A DNA stretch of 64,000 nt from Pohlia nutans (taxonomy: Eukaryota > Streptophyta > Bryopsida > Bryales > Mniaceae): NCBI GenBank assembly GCA_022496805.1, contig CM040090.1:8736001-8800000 (forward strand), given 5' to 3'. Positions 44,606-56,547 of the stretch are shown in pieces. Position numbers and translations under genes: made by a program. Each line of letters starts with the position of its first letter. The first letter of the stretch is position 1. Below the pieces are notes generated by a model. That model saw only the letters and a list, made by a program, of their open reading frames with translations. It ran no database searches and had not been told where the DNA came from.

Positions 44606-46992
44606 ATGGAGGTCGGAGAGTCGAGATGGTGGTGGCCTGGCATCACAGTCACCACTGCGGCGTCGCTGGTAATTTCCACGCTGCTTGTGTATGTGGTGGT
44701 GGTACAGCTGCGCCGGAAATCGTTTCCGCCGGGTCCTTGGCCTCTTCCCATTTTCGGCAACCTGGGTGTCCTGTCTGGTCTGCCGCACCGCAAATTGCAC
44801 AAGCTGGCTGCCAAGTATGGCGGCCTCATGTATCTCCAGCTGGGTACGCATTGTAGCGGCAGTTTGGTTTCCCAGATGTTGGCAGCTGAATCGAATTCTG
44901 TAGTAGAAATGGTTTGTGGCGATGTTTCTAATGCAGCGCGTGTGTGTGATTGTGATTAGGTCAAGTGCCGTGTCTGGTGGTGTGCACTGCGGCAGTCGCC
45001 AAGGAAGTATTCAAGGCGCACGACGCGACGTTTTCCGACCGCCCCAAACGACTAGACCACAAGATCATCTCCGGGACGACATACAAGAGCCTGACGAGCG
45101 CTCCTTACGGGCCTTACTGGCGCCAGGTGCGGCGAGTGTGCAACACGGAGCTGTTCTCTCCCGCGGTGCATGCCTCCCATGAGCTCGTTAGGAAGGAGGA
45201 GATTCACGACATGATGAAGGTCATTCTGGACAAGTGCCAAACAGGCCCTGCTACTGCCATCGACCTCAAGAGCTGGACTACTGGGGTGACGGCCAACAAC
45301 ATGACGAGAATGCTCATCAACAAAAGGTGAATCCCAAACTCATCGGAGTTCTAGCTACCATTGCTTGCTTAATCTTACTGGGTTTCAGACTCTGTGGAAT
45401 GAGTGTGGATACTGAAGTGTTCAAAGAAATTTCATTTTTTAGAATAAAGTTATAAAAAGAAATTACATTCTTCATGATTTCTATTTTCCTGTGAAGGAAA
45501 AATACCTATCACCTCCTATGCTTACAACACTTACGCTAGAAAGCTTAGGTTATAAAGCTTAGGTTAGAAAACTTGTTTCCCATCTTTCTCATGGAACTGT
45601 GCATCGTCTCTCATACTATTTATCATCTCTTATTTGGTGGCTGAGAGAACTAGTTGATAATTGTTGAACAAGACGTGATAAGGGATACTAAAGTTCAAAG
45701 TTGAATGTTGTGATTGGTGAGTAGCAAGTTCGACCACCAACATCCATTCCTCGAGGTCTAAACCCCATTGTTGCAATAACTCATCTCAACTTTACTACCA
45801 CTGCTGGGTTAATATTAGTGCATTTCAGACTTTGTGAAACGAGATGCATTCTACGATGAAGGTTTCCAATGGACAATATAGATGTGGACATGGAACTGTT
45901 CAACGTCAATCGTGTTTCCCATCTCCTCCACTGGTAATGGCACCATGTTGAATTGATTATGACAATATCCACTTGGGGTTCTCAAAGTTTATGTTGTGAG
46001 ATCATTCGGATTCTCTTGCAGCTTTTACTCGGATGTGAATCCCAGTGTCTGCGAATTAACTGCCTGGTTTTTCTGTGTGGAATAGGTACTTTGGAACGGA
46101 CGTCACGGATCAGCAAGAGAAGAAAGACTTCGAACAGGTGAATGATCACGTCATGAGCGCCTTCGGCACCGTGTACATCAGCGACTTCATTCCCTACTTG
46201 GCCGTGGTGGAAAAGCTGCAGGGGCATATCACGAAGCTTCAAGAAATCCGAGCGTTTCTAAGGCGAGTGTTGGGCAAGATTTTCGAGGTGGAGAAGCACC
46301 GGCAACGCAGCCTGGAACGGGGGCAGGACGACGATGCCAACCATGTGCCAGACTTCGTGGATGTATTGCTGAAAACGCGCCTTGATGACGGCGAGCAATT
46401 CACTGACGGAGAGATCATCTCCATTCTCTCGGTACCGTTCTTCCTCACGCTCTTGCCCTCCACGATTCATTGAAATGACACAGCAGTGGTTGGCACTCTA
46501 ACATGCACAAAGAATGTTTGTCTGTTGTTGTGTACAACAATTTCCATCTGCATCATGTTGGTGAAGAGGCATGTCTAGTGCAATATTTGCTTTGTTGGTT
46601 GTGTCACTAGGCTAAAGACTAGATTCAACTGATACGGTACACTGTTGCCTGGTAACTAAGTACAGAGCTACACTGATTTTATGTAGAAGATATAGCATAA
46701 TCGAGTTTTCTTTAGTTAAGAAGGAAAAAGAGTTAAAATCCCATAATGTTATGTCCAATGTGGGGAGCTGCGGGAGGGGGACCACGGTTGAGATTTTTTT
46801 CCTCAAAGGTTAAAATTACTCTCTACGTGACCCTTGGTTGAAACTATTTCAAATTTTCAACCCAACCCCGGTGGAGCTCCCCCCAATGTGAGTTTTACTC
46901 GTGCGTGTTCTTGATTCAAGTGAGGACTTGACATAATGTTCAACGGGCTTGTGTGTGCGAATCTCTGGCGTGCTGGTGCAAATATATTTCTA

Positions 46993-47038
<46 letters not shown>

Positions 47039-49234
47039 TATATATCTATGTGTATATATTTACATATCTGAACTGCAGGTGTAAAACATGTGCAGAATCT
47101 TTTATTTGCTCACTCCGAGTGCAATTTTTTAAATTAAGAAGCATATAAGGTAGAGACACCTATAAGAGATGTGGTACCTTGGGAGTGCAAGCAACATAGA
47201 ATGAAATCATGAATGTCTTAGCAAATCTGAGAGGAAGTGTTGGGCCTTGGAATCATAATTTTTGAAAGCATGAGCAATTTTGTAGGAATTTTTGAAGGAA
47301 GGGTGCCGTAGACACCTATTCTAAGCCGTAGACTTACCCAAAAGAAACAAAGAACCAACTGTGAAGCAACATTGAACTGACCAATTGTGAGGCAACAACT
47401 GGGAAGCTACTAGTGGTTTTCAGACTTGTAAACGTTCATTTCTAGTTCAAAAGTAGTTCATTTTGGGTTCAAAAGTAGCTGGCCACATTGGGTGGTTGGC
47501 AATTTTAGATGCTGCTACCTTAATATACCGGTGATGAATTGCATTTTTGATGAATTGCAGAGCATGATCTACGCTGGAACAGATTCCAGTGCAAGCACGG
47601 TGGAGTGGGCGATGGCGGAGCTCATGGCACACCCAGACATCCGGAAGAAAGCGCAAGAGGAGCTGGACGCGGTGGTCGGCAACGCCCGCGTCGTGCAAGA
47701 ATCGGACCTCGCCAACTTGCCCTTCCTGACCGCCGTCATCAAGGAGACCTTCCGGTTGCACCCCCCGGTGCCCCTCTCCCTCCCTCGCTCCTCCAACCAG
47801 CCCTGTGTCGTTGCCAATCGCCAGTTCCCAGCCAACACCAGACTCATCCTCAACATTTTTGCCATCCACCGTGACCCCAGTGTGTACGACAATCCTGACG
47901 CTTTTCAACCCAGCAGGTCAGCTTTTCCAACCCTTTTCTTGCACAAATTATGTATGAAACAGTACGAGCATCATGAATTAGTGTGTTTTTTGATGAACAT
48001 CATGTTGCTTGAGTAACTCTTTCTTCATTGAAAAGCTTCTTAACCCTTAAAGGTCCAAAGGGCCCTTTCCGACGAGCATTATACACCAATATTCCATTGT
48101 ATTTGCACCTCCTATGTGTTTAAGATAAAAAGTGAAGTTAAAATTCACATCAACATGATTTTAATGAGCTGTTGGGGTCTCAATTTGGAATTTTCTATTT
48201 ACAACAAATGTCAAATATACGCCAGCGTATCTACTATCCCCATCAGCCCTTTAAGCGTCAATGGTGGTCCCAAGATACACACCCAACAAAATGAACTCAT
48301 TTACTCTATGTTGCACTATTTTTGTAGTTCATTCAATCATGAATGAACCCTAACGTTACCAAAGAAATGAGGGTAGTGCAGTGAAAATAGAACTGGAGAT
48401 GGTGTTCCACATGCTCGGGTATTGACCATTTAGATGCTTGCAACTACTTTCTATTAACCCCTAAACGTCTGAACCTGCCGTGGCAGCCAGTAGAATACGG
48501 TGTATTTTGGTTGTATTTGGAATGGATCTACACCTTTGATGGGTTTAATGGGTTTGAGTTTAGAAGAGTAGTTGAAATTTAGATCAATGCGGTTCTAATG
48601 AGCTATTAAGATCCCAATTTAGAGTTTCTTGTTGGTAGCAAATCTCAATTATACGACAACGTATATACTATCCACATTGGACATTTAAGGGTTAACACTC
48701 TTGTTGCAATTGTTTGCTTTCTATTTTACACCATTTAAGTCGAAAACAACAACCCCTCGTATTCTTTGTAGCGATAGAATAAAGAGTGTAGCTTTAAAAT
48801 TTTCAGGACAAGTAGCCACAAGTGAAAGATTTGTTGCCAAAAAAGTACCCAAAAATATTATATTAAGAAGTTTCGAAAATTTTATTGAAGATCGTAGAGT
48901 ATTTGATTGAAAATGGTGAAAAGTTGGGTGAGTTTTGGTGAATTTAAAAGAATGGAATGAGCACAGGTTCATGGAGCATCCAGAGGTGGATCACATTTCC
49001 GGGCAGAACTATTACGAGCTGATACCGTTCGGAGTGGGGCGGCGAATGTGCCCGGCATCGCATCTGGGCAACACCATGGTGTGCCTCATGCTGGCCCATC
49101 TGCTGCACAGCTTCCACTGGAGCCTCCCTGCCGGAGCCACGCTGGACATGGCGGAGGTTTACAAGCTTGTGGGCTTCCGGAAGCAGCCTTTGTCTTTGCT
49201 TGCTCAGCCCAGGAGCCCTGCCTTCTTGTACTGA
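44606..49234 (+). CDS. Cytochrome P450, CYP71-clan (A-type)
   Basis: Exons 44606-44843, 44960-45326, 46086-46431, 47561-47916 and 48967-49234 join in phase to 524 aa, normal for plant microsomal P450s. A hydrophobic anchor (about residues 11-40) precedes basic residues and the hinge FPPGPWPLP, placing it on the ER membrane. Further marks are the oxygen-binding I-helix AGTDSS (322-327), the ExxR pair E379/R382 in KETFRLHPP, the split PSRF motif at the exon 4/5 junction, and the haem loop [11 protein letters not shown] with Cys464. The usual Gly two residues after the haem Cys is Ala here. It is a monooxygenase using NADPH-P450 reductase; the substrate cannot be told, though the clan includes phenylpropanoid and flavonoid hydroxylases. 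Introns 2-4 are long; intron 4 holds two TTAA elements. Confidence 0.93.
46997..47034. repeat. (TA)n microsatellite in P450 intron 3
   Basis: Pure alternating TA for about 36 bases. Confidence 0.9.
48050..48257. mobile_element. TTAA-type MITE, family F relative, P450 intron 4
   Basis: It starts TTAACCCTTAAAGGTCC and ends in a decayed CCCTTTAAGCGTC. The interior resembles the neighbouring element at 48454-48695 (TTCTTGTT/AAATTCACATCAA-type blocks). Non-coding. Confidence 0.55.
48454..48695. mobile_element. TTAA-type MITE, family F, P450 intron 4
   Basis: It starts TTAACCCCTAAACGTCTG and ends GGACATTTAAGGGTTAA; 242 bp. The reverse complement of 60165-60399 is closely similar, and 30991-31175 shares its left half. 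Confidence 0.8.
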
Positions 49235-50072
49235 CTCACAGCTTTCCTACAGCCTTTTTTTGTGGCTGTTATCCTCAAATTTCTTGCTAAAATCAACGTC
49301 TCGATTTGACTCTTGGGAAAACCTTTTTTTGTCAGTCTATGCATTGTGTATTGCTTGTGAATATCAGCTAGACTCCTCTCTAGCAAAATTTAGGTCTGGG
49401 TTGGTATATGGGGTATTCAAAATTTAGGTTTGGGTTGGTATATGAGGTATGGAAATAGGGATACTAGCCTCGCTGGTGGGCATGCTCTGACTTACAGCTT
49501 TCCTTTCGATGGGAAGTTGCTATCCTAAAATTTGAGGTTGTGATTTGACTTCGGAAGACTTTTTTTTCCAGCCAAATCACTCGTGTTTGGTATTTGCTTT
49601 TGTATACCAGCTAGACTCCTCTTGGCTAGCAAAATTTAGGTGTGGGTTGCAATACAAGGTTTGGAAATAGGGATACCACCCTCACTAGTGGAGTTTGCTC
49701 TTACTTGGATATTGAAAAATGAGCTCTTTTTGTGTCTTTGGAAAGAGGAAAATAGATTTTCTTATATTGTAGTTGGTCGTTAGAATAAGCAAAAAAATCA
49801 TTATAAAAAAAGAAGCCTAAATCTTTAGGAAGTTATTTTTCCAAAATAAAATTCCAGTGACGACGAAAGTCGGAGCTGGTTTAGCATACATTGGATGGTA
49901 GGTTCGTCGTCACGACAGTTCCATTTCGTCACCATGACCGATCCATTTCGTTTCGTCTCCATGACCGTTCCAGCTATCTCCATGACAGTTCCATCGATTC
50001 ACAGGCTGTTCACATTCGCAGTCTGTCCACGCCAAAGCGCGCGTGCTCAATTCGGCGTTTCGGCTTGCGACA
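49235..50072. other. P450 3' flank and upstream of YrdC-like pseudogene
   Basis: About 49360-49480 and 49600-49700 are diverged direct copies (TAGCAAAATTTAGG(T/C), GGTTGG, GGAAATAGGGATAC). About 49905-50005 repeats the word CCATGAC(C/A)GTTCC several times. No gene is supported. Confidence 0.45.
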
Positions 50073-51404
50073 ATGGTTTGTGTTCTCCCTGTGTTGCTTC
50101 GGGCCTCTCCAACCACTGGCTCTACCAAATCGCTTCTACTGCGGATCAAGGTCAGTGCATGTGAGAATTGAGTTTGCTTTTCTTTCTGATTTTCCATAGC
50201 CAGGGTGTGGGTATGGAGAGACCGGAATGATAACGAATGGCAATCACTGAAGATATATATCATTGCAAGCACAAATGTGTAAATGGAAATGATACAACCA
50301 ACAGGTGTAACTAATTTCCAGAGACTTTGAATGACCTTGAATGAGTAGCCTCGTTGATGACAATTTGAAAGTAGAAATGCACAAACAATGAGAGTGATCA
50401 CTGCACTGGAAGTGCTTGTCAATACGCACAATCAGTAACGCCATTGGTATTCATCCGGTGTGCTGAGTACTTGAAAATATTGTCATTGCAAAACTGATTC
50501 TTCTCTTTGTGTTGGGTGGAAGGCATGAAATAGAATGGACCAGCGCCGCGAGTGTCGAGATTCCGTTCTAGCGTTTGTCATCCTTCTGTAAGAATCGCAT
50601 TAATTGTGTCTTGTGAGGTTTTTTAGGTTTACAAGGGTTGACAGTTAGGGTTGAACGACGACATTTGTCTTCATGTCTGCAGTTGAAGCAATCGTAAACC
50701 CCTCGGGCCTTCATGCCCTCTATAAATCCCGGGAGTTTATAGGCCAGAATGCCCTCCTACGAGCTGGGAGGGAAAATAATGGAATGGAACGCCCTCCCAC
50801 GCTCTAGGGGGGCGTTCCTCAGGGTTTACGTAGCAAGGAGCCCCTGCCCTCGGGAATTCCAGCGCAGGGAAAACCCTACTCAGCCTCAGGCTCCCGCCCT
50901 CAGCCTCAAGGTTTTCCTGCGCGGAATTCCCTCGGGCCGGGGCTCCCTGCTATACGGAATAATTTGGTCCTCGGCCAGCGATGGCGGCCTACATGCACTT
51001 CCTGCCCCTGCCATGTACTGCGCCCCACTCCATCGCAACATCGCTTGGTCACTATCCACGCCGGTGCCAAGCGCAGTCCCAAGCGCCTCAAATACTCTTC
51101 CCCTGGCTCCGGCAAGGTACAAAAGCCACATGGCACTTGACCCGTCTGGCTCAGATGTGTGGCGCTTGGATCCCATTGTAGAACTCATTCAATCGGGCGC
51201 TGTTGATATCATTCCCACATACAGTGTACGTCCTTCTTTGGCTGTAACTTGTTGCTCCATTGCTTCATTTGCAGAGCCTTTGTGCAATATCCCTTGGCCA
51301 TGATTTGTGTGGCATTGCCATGTGCATTGCTTCTGATTTGAAACTAGTTCATGCAGATACGCCATTGTTTGCAATCTCAAGAATCGGCAGGCCATCGACC
51401 GCTT
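50073..51404 (+). pseudogene. Broken plastid YrdC/Sua5-like gene (AT3G01920-like), truncated
   Basis: Exon-like pieces are 50073-50150 (a Ser/Thr/Leu-rich, transit-peptide-like start), 50683-51225 and 51357-51404, with GT-AG borders. The conserved words are KRSPKRLKYSS (51069-51101), then, in another frame, DVWRLDPIVELIQSGAV and IPT (51139-51219), and finally YAIVCNLKNRQAIDRL (51358-51404). YrdC/Sua5 proteins make threonylcarbamoyl-AMP for the t6A modification of tRNA; the Arabidopsis relative is plastid-targeted. Breaks seen are: a one-base frame change near 51114-51117; loss of two bases at 51219-51221 in the PTDT motif; a 262-bp GC-rich element at 50694-50955 in the second exon; and no later exons found. 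Sequencing error could explain the small shifts but not the insertion and missing 3' part. I report the lesions only. Confidence 0.65.
50694..50955. repeat. GC-rich 262-bp multi-hairpin repeat, copy 2 (inverted)
   Basis: Reverse-complement copy of 41564-41825, the same length, starting GTAAACCCCTCGGG and ending GGGGCTCCCTGCTATAC. It interrupts the second exon of the YrdC-like pseudogene. The flanks do not show a clear target duplication. Confidence 0.85.
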
Positions 51405-51679
51405 GTATGGGTGCATGTCCATCTCACTGTTTTGTTGATCTCACTTGTATCCGTCTTTGTTTTCACTTTTGTTGCAAAGCTTCTCGTCTTTGGCTTCATT
51501 TTTTACAATTACTTTACCTAGGCTCTAATAATTTCTTTACAAAAAGAGTGTTCCCCTAGGGAAAAATCTCATTGACTTTTGGTATTTATAAATAAGCTAA
51601 GGTTGTCTATAGGGCTTCATTAACATATTATAGGATGTTGTTGGCCTCCATGCTACTCCTGTCTTGATTTTCAATTTAA

Positions 51680-52077
51680 GGTTGGATAACCTATTACCAC
51701 CAACTTAAGCAATCTGGCCTATTTTTGGCAGTGCTAGATTCCCAAAAAAAAATATGACTGCATTCGAAATAGGTTTTGATGAGGATTGCAAAAATTTGCA
51801 ACATCTAATTCGCATTTGTCAATTTTATACAAAATTCCAAAGTGGAAAGTAACCTTTTACCCATACATCATATACCAATTTCCTAAGTTCACACTTTGTT
51901 GTTCCTAGATCCGCTCATGAGCTAACCCAAAACCACCAGCTATTTCTTCGCAATTCTTGGCATGCCATTGGTCTACTTGAATAGTGAAATTGGTGGTTTT
52001 GGGTCTCAATTGTGGTGGCTCCAAGAAAGTTGTACCTGTCATAAATGGGGGAGGTGGTGGTAATAGGTTATCCAACC
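51680..52077. mobile_element. MITE with about 22-bp TIRs
   Basis: The left end GGTTGGATAACCTATTACC and the right end GGTAATAGGTTATCCAACC are perfect inverted copies, extending a few bases further inward. The element is about 398 bp and non-coding. The target duplication is unclear. Confidence 0.8.
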
Positions 52078-53328
52078 CTAGTCTTAGACAGCTAACATTT
52101 TTGTTGGAGGTACTTGTCAGAATTCATGCATGTTCTAAATGTTTCCATTTGTAACGCTTGTCACTTTGCAAAAGAGGTGGGAAAGGAAATCAGAAAAAGT
52201 AAAAAAGTGATGACATTAAGAGTCTCAGCAAGCAAGAACCGAATTCTGGCGCACTATCAAGGGAATATCAAATGCTGAGTATGATTTTTGCTTTCTACAG
52301 GCTTTGATTACTTGTGAGATAACACCTAAGTTTGGTTTACATCCTAGCCGTAGTTGAGCTCTATCAAAATCCATTCTATGCTAACTCTGCATTGGAGTTT
52401 AGAACTGATATACAGAAATTTCTAGTTTCTTGCAAAATTTTGACTGTTTGATGGTTTTTTTGAGGCCAGTCTGTTGTTTCTATGTGCAAACCAATGTCGT
52501 GCTTGTGTGCTAGGATGAATAGTACCTTCGGATGACCAAATTTTGGTTTCAAGCACTGCTGCAAAATTTTGATGTTCATTACACACATGAAGTTGTTTGG
52601 GTCACCCAAACAGACTCTATCTGTAGGATTGCTAGTCTAATCTCTCCAGTTTATATGTATTCTATAATCTCTCGAGTTTGTATGTATTCTAAATTAACCC
52701 TTGAATGGCTCAAAAGTCCTTTGCGGCCGTATAGTATATTCTGTATTCGATGGTATTTCATCAAAATAACAATGACCAAATACTTTTCAGTACAAAGTAA
52801 TGATTATTAAGAAAATTAATAAAATCAATAATCATGATAATTCTAGTAGGTTTCTTCTTCCCTAAGGTCTATGATTTATGAGCGACTTCGAAGAGCAGGT
52901 ATCAAGCGCATTCTGTTATGCATGTAGGTTTGACCTAATCCCATTCTTGATTGTCTAGTGATGTACTCTTCTCTCACCTCATACGTATTCAGTTATTCAT
53001 TTGTGATTGTTGATTTTTCATTCACTGGCTATTTTAAACTAAAGAGGACCCTATCAACATACTGATGGTTACTTCTTTCCTAGGCTTTGTGATTTTTGAG
53101 CGCCCTAAAAGAGTAGGTATCAAGATTATTTTGCTTATGTTCAAATGAAAAGGACTTGATTTCACTGATTTTCATGAACGCACCTAATTTCTCTACACTA
53201 AGATTTCATATGCACGGATGTTTCAAAATATGATGCTTTAATATGTTTTATTATTACATGGACTGTATATATTAATCATCTTTGATATGTAATTATACAT
53301 GTTTCATTTTAAAACCATAGTTAATGCC

Positions 53329-53332
<4 letters not shown>
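52078..53332. other. Intergenic DNA, no gene seen
   Basis: A solo TTAA-MITE-like end (TTAACCCTTGAATGGC) lies near 52695. Diverged direct copies occur at about 52840-52905 and 53050-53130 (CTA(A/G)G-CT-TGATTT-TGAGCG, GAGTAGGTATCAAG). No coding exon is supported. Confidence 0.4.
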
Positions 53333-53416
<84 letters not shown>

Positions 53417-53506
53417 ATGTATATGTATATATGTATATATGTATATATGTATATATGTATATATGTATATATGTATATATGTATATATGTATATATATGT
53501 ATATTT
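53333..53506. repeat. TA and TATATG microsatellite, about 170 bp
   Basis: A pure (TA)n tract is followed by a (GTATATAT/GTATAT)n array. The open frames across it, made of Ile, Tyr, Cys and Val, are artefacts of the repeat. Confidence 0.95.
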
Positions 53507-54181
53507 TGATGTATCATAAAATATCAATCGTCACTGGTAATGCGAAGAGCAGCGAAGCCCTAGTCTACATTATATGGTGAAAAAGAGAATCTTAAAAAAT
53601 ATCCACAGAATTTGGTAATTATTTGTTGAAAAGCAATTTTCAGATAAATTAATTATTTAGCATGACCTGACAACCTGACGGGTCAGGTACAAGTATTGAT
53701 TGCTGTAAGGTCACGAATGAACAAACTAAGGTAGTGTGCCCAATAACCGTTCAAATTTCAGATTTGGCTAGCTTATTGGAGGGCGGCTCAGGGAATCAAT
53801 TTTGGTACATGTGCAAAGTATGCTGGAATCTAAAGCAATTGGAATCATTAATTTTAGACACATCTTGAATTAGTTATGAATTTTGGAAGTAGAAGCCGTA
53901 GGGATACCAAAAACCGTTCAGTCTAAAATGAGCACGTTGAGTACATTCAAAATTCGAGGTGGGGGCTATAATGTACCTCCTGCTGAAATCAAGCTACTGC
54001 ACGGTTTTTGGTGCCTGACGAAAATTGGTACCCGTACGTTATTCATTTCTGGTTACCAAAGAGGACTGGAATTTATCTTTGTCAGTTTGTTGAACCTGTG
54101 AAAAAGATGTACTGTACTTGGAAGATTTGAATAGTTTCATTTTTAGTAAAAATATCATTTGGAAATTTAAAAATGATTTTT
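53507..54181. other. Intergenic repeat-like DNA
   Basis: About 53580-53700 resembles about 27645-27750 (AAGAGAATCTTA, ATCCATAGAATTT-like, GACTTGCTGACCGGGTA / CAACCTGACGGGTCA). A dispersed repeat is likely; no gene is seen. Confidence 0.4.
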
Positions 54182-54729
54182 TTAACCCCTAAATGAAGGA
54201 GGGGTAAGGGCAAAACATAAATGTGTTATAAAAAATTACTTCTTCAACTTTGATGAAGTTTGGTTCAAAAGAGAAAATGAGGAGCTTGATGTTTAGTAAT
54301 TATCCATACGGTCAAATTTCAAAAAATAGCTTTTTATCATCTCATAATGAATTTAGAAGCATTTAGCTTCAAATATTTATCAGAATTACAAATTTTATTT
54401 TTAGAATTTGAAATTTTTTATGATTCGTTAAAACTAGACATTTTGTTCTAAAATTAAAAATTGCAAATTTTTCAACGGAGAGAACATCATTACTTTCCCC
54501 AAATAGTAAGTTTTTTAACACTAGACAATGTAGAAGTGTTTTTCTTTGAAAACTTCTCCCGGGTGGAGTTTAACTCGGATTGACATGATTCAAATTGGGT
54601 TGGAAAGTAGACTTGATTCCCTATTTAAAAATGTTTTTTATTTTCTATAAAAATGTTTTTTCTATTTTGGGCAGCCCGTAAAAAAAGGGCAGAGACCATA
54701 AAATGGTTGATCCGTCACTTAGGGGTTAA
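54182..54729. mobile_element. TTAA-type MITE, family A, diverged full copy
   Basis: It starts TTAACCCCTAAATGAAGG and ends CGTCACTTAGGGGTTAA; 548 bp. It is collinear with 37028-37577 with more substitutions and small gaps, so it is probably an older insertion. Confidence 0.88.
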
Positions 54730-54894
54730 TATTGTGACACAAGTTAGGGTTTTTTTGTGAGTGAGATTCTCCGTACAATATATCGAGAAAAAATATTTGC
54801 CAATAACTTCAACATTTTTTGAAATTTCTTAAAGATTTTGACAATACCAAAAAACTTAATTTATGCTTGAATTTGACCTTCACATAAGGTATTA

Positions 54895-55340
54895 TTGTTT
54901 CAAAAATGGGTGGAAAACTTCTGCTGGCAAATGTTTATGATTTTGCGAACGGTTTGGGTTGTGGGCTCAATTGTATTGGCTGATGGCTCATTCACACCAA
55001 GAAGCTCAAGATCTTGCTTTCCATTCCTGGAATGGTGCAAGGTAAATTTCAAAAATAATATACAATTTCTTGTGGTGTCAAAGCCTTGTCCCTTTGTGCT
55101 TTTTCCCAACACATGTGCGTTGGTGGAGCGCAAATTCCTGCGACACCCAAAATGCGATGGAGCAGCTTCTTGCATGCATCAGGTTATATAAATAAATTTT
55201 ACATGAGCACTCTATAGCTACCAAAAACTTACTTGACAAACACAGATTCTTTGCCGCACTCGCATTGGGTGACTTGTGTGAATGGGCCATGAGAGGAAAA
55301 GGCCTAGAGTTTCTAAGCAAAACCGACCCCCCTCTATCAC
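54895..55340 (+). other. Possible exon-like fragments of an unrecognised gene
   Basis: Three open stretches on the plus strand (about 54897-55040, 55080-55186 and 55247-55330) have GC content and codon texture unlike their surroundings. The first two end at plausible GT donors. The last reads FFAALALGDLCEWAMRGKGL. I do not recognise a family and found no start, further exons or stop structure. Remains of a gene or transposon are both possible. Confidence 0.2.
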
Positions 55341-55813
55341 AAACATCATTGTCTATGAGTACACTCAAATCTCTTTATCTTGTCACTTGGGGTTCCAAAT
55401 TTGCTCACTCACATAGTTTGAACGTGTGACAAGTGTACATAAACAATGATAGTGGGGGAAGCGTGTACCAAAAGAGTCCATATCATTTTTTTGCATGCTC
55501 TTGAACTCATCTCATGTAGGACAGAAGGAACCCAAAGCTCCAAAAAAAAAGAGACCACATCCTTTTTATGCATAATCTCACGTGGGAAAGATGGGACCAA
55601 AAGGTGCATAAAGGAGACAGACACCGGTCACTCACTCAACACCATGGAACCTCTCTAAAATAAATGTCCGTTTTTCAATTACCCTCTACAGTGGAGAAGG
55701 GTGGGTTCCCACAAATGCTAAAGAATGTTATGTGAGTTTGAAGTGCACGCACAGTAAGGCCAAGTATTCTGCTTTGGAAGCCAATGGAAACAAATGATGA
55801 TCACTGATAACCC
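55341..55813. other. Intergenic DNA, no gene seen
   Basis: No exon, RNA gene or bounded repeat was recognised. Confidence 0.4.
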
Positions 55814-56547
55814 TTAACCCCTAAAGGACGGACCTATTACCATGGAAATACCACGGAATTAGAATCACATTCCACAATTGATTTTTGCACTGAAATTAGC
55901 ATTAAAATTCAATATTATAACTTTAGTAGATGAAGGCATCTGCATACTACATGTCAAAAAATATCCATAAATTTGTGTGAAAATTTGAAATTATTATAAT
56001 TTTTTGAAGTGAATGCTAAGGTAATTCATATCAGTTACAATATATATTCAATTACGCCAAAATTTCTACCATGGGTGTAAATCACCATGAAGATCATTCT
56101 AGTAGATTTTTTTTTACCGTGACCATAAAAATAGAAAAATAACCATCCCATGGTAATGGGTATTCAACTTGTGACCATAATAAAAAATCATAAAACTTAG
56201 ATTTTTCCAAAACTCAAAATGTAGTAGAAACTAGATCTCGTAAACTTTATATTGCTAGTTACGCTCAAATTCAAAACACATCATTTTAATGGTTTAAATT
56301 GAGTTTTGGTAAAGAGATCCTCAAAACTGAAAATACACTACACCACGGTGTACTCTTACTATTCAATTAACAATTGAGACCCAATATTGACACCTTGTAC
56401 ATGCAAAAGCTGTTAATATTGATAGCAACTACACGTTTCATCCTCGAAATGGATGAAAATTTGATGAAAAACGGATCTCAAAGCACTTTCTGCCCATTAT
56501 TTTCATTCAAAGGACCCTTTTGGTCCCTGCCGGCGTTCCAGGGTTAA
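55814..56547. mobile_element. TTAA-type MITE, 734 bp (first of three joined)
   Basis: It starts TTAACCCCTAAAGGACGG and ends GGCGTTCCAGGGTTAA. Non-coding. A decayed relative may be at about 3120-3400. Confidence 0.7.

Noticed and set aside
49895..50164. 89-codon open frame as a separate gene
   Set aside because: It is built on a degenerate CCATGAC repeat, has no domain, and overlaps the more plausible first exon of the YrdC-like pseudogene in another frame.
50749..51303. 184-codon open frame as an intact gene
   Set aside because: Its first 70 codons are the GC-rich repeat, also open in the copy at 41518-41769. Only the later part resembles YrdC, and that is frameshifted.
53299..53580. Long Ile/Tyr-rich open frames on both strands
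   Set aside because: They are direct translations of the TATA microsatellite.
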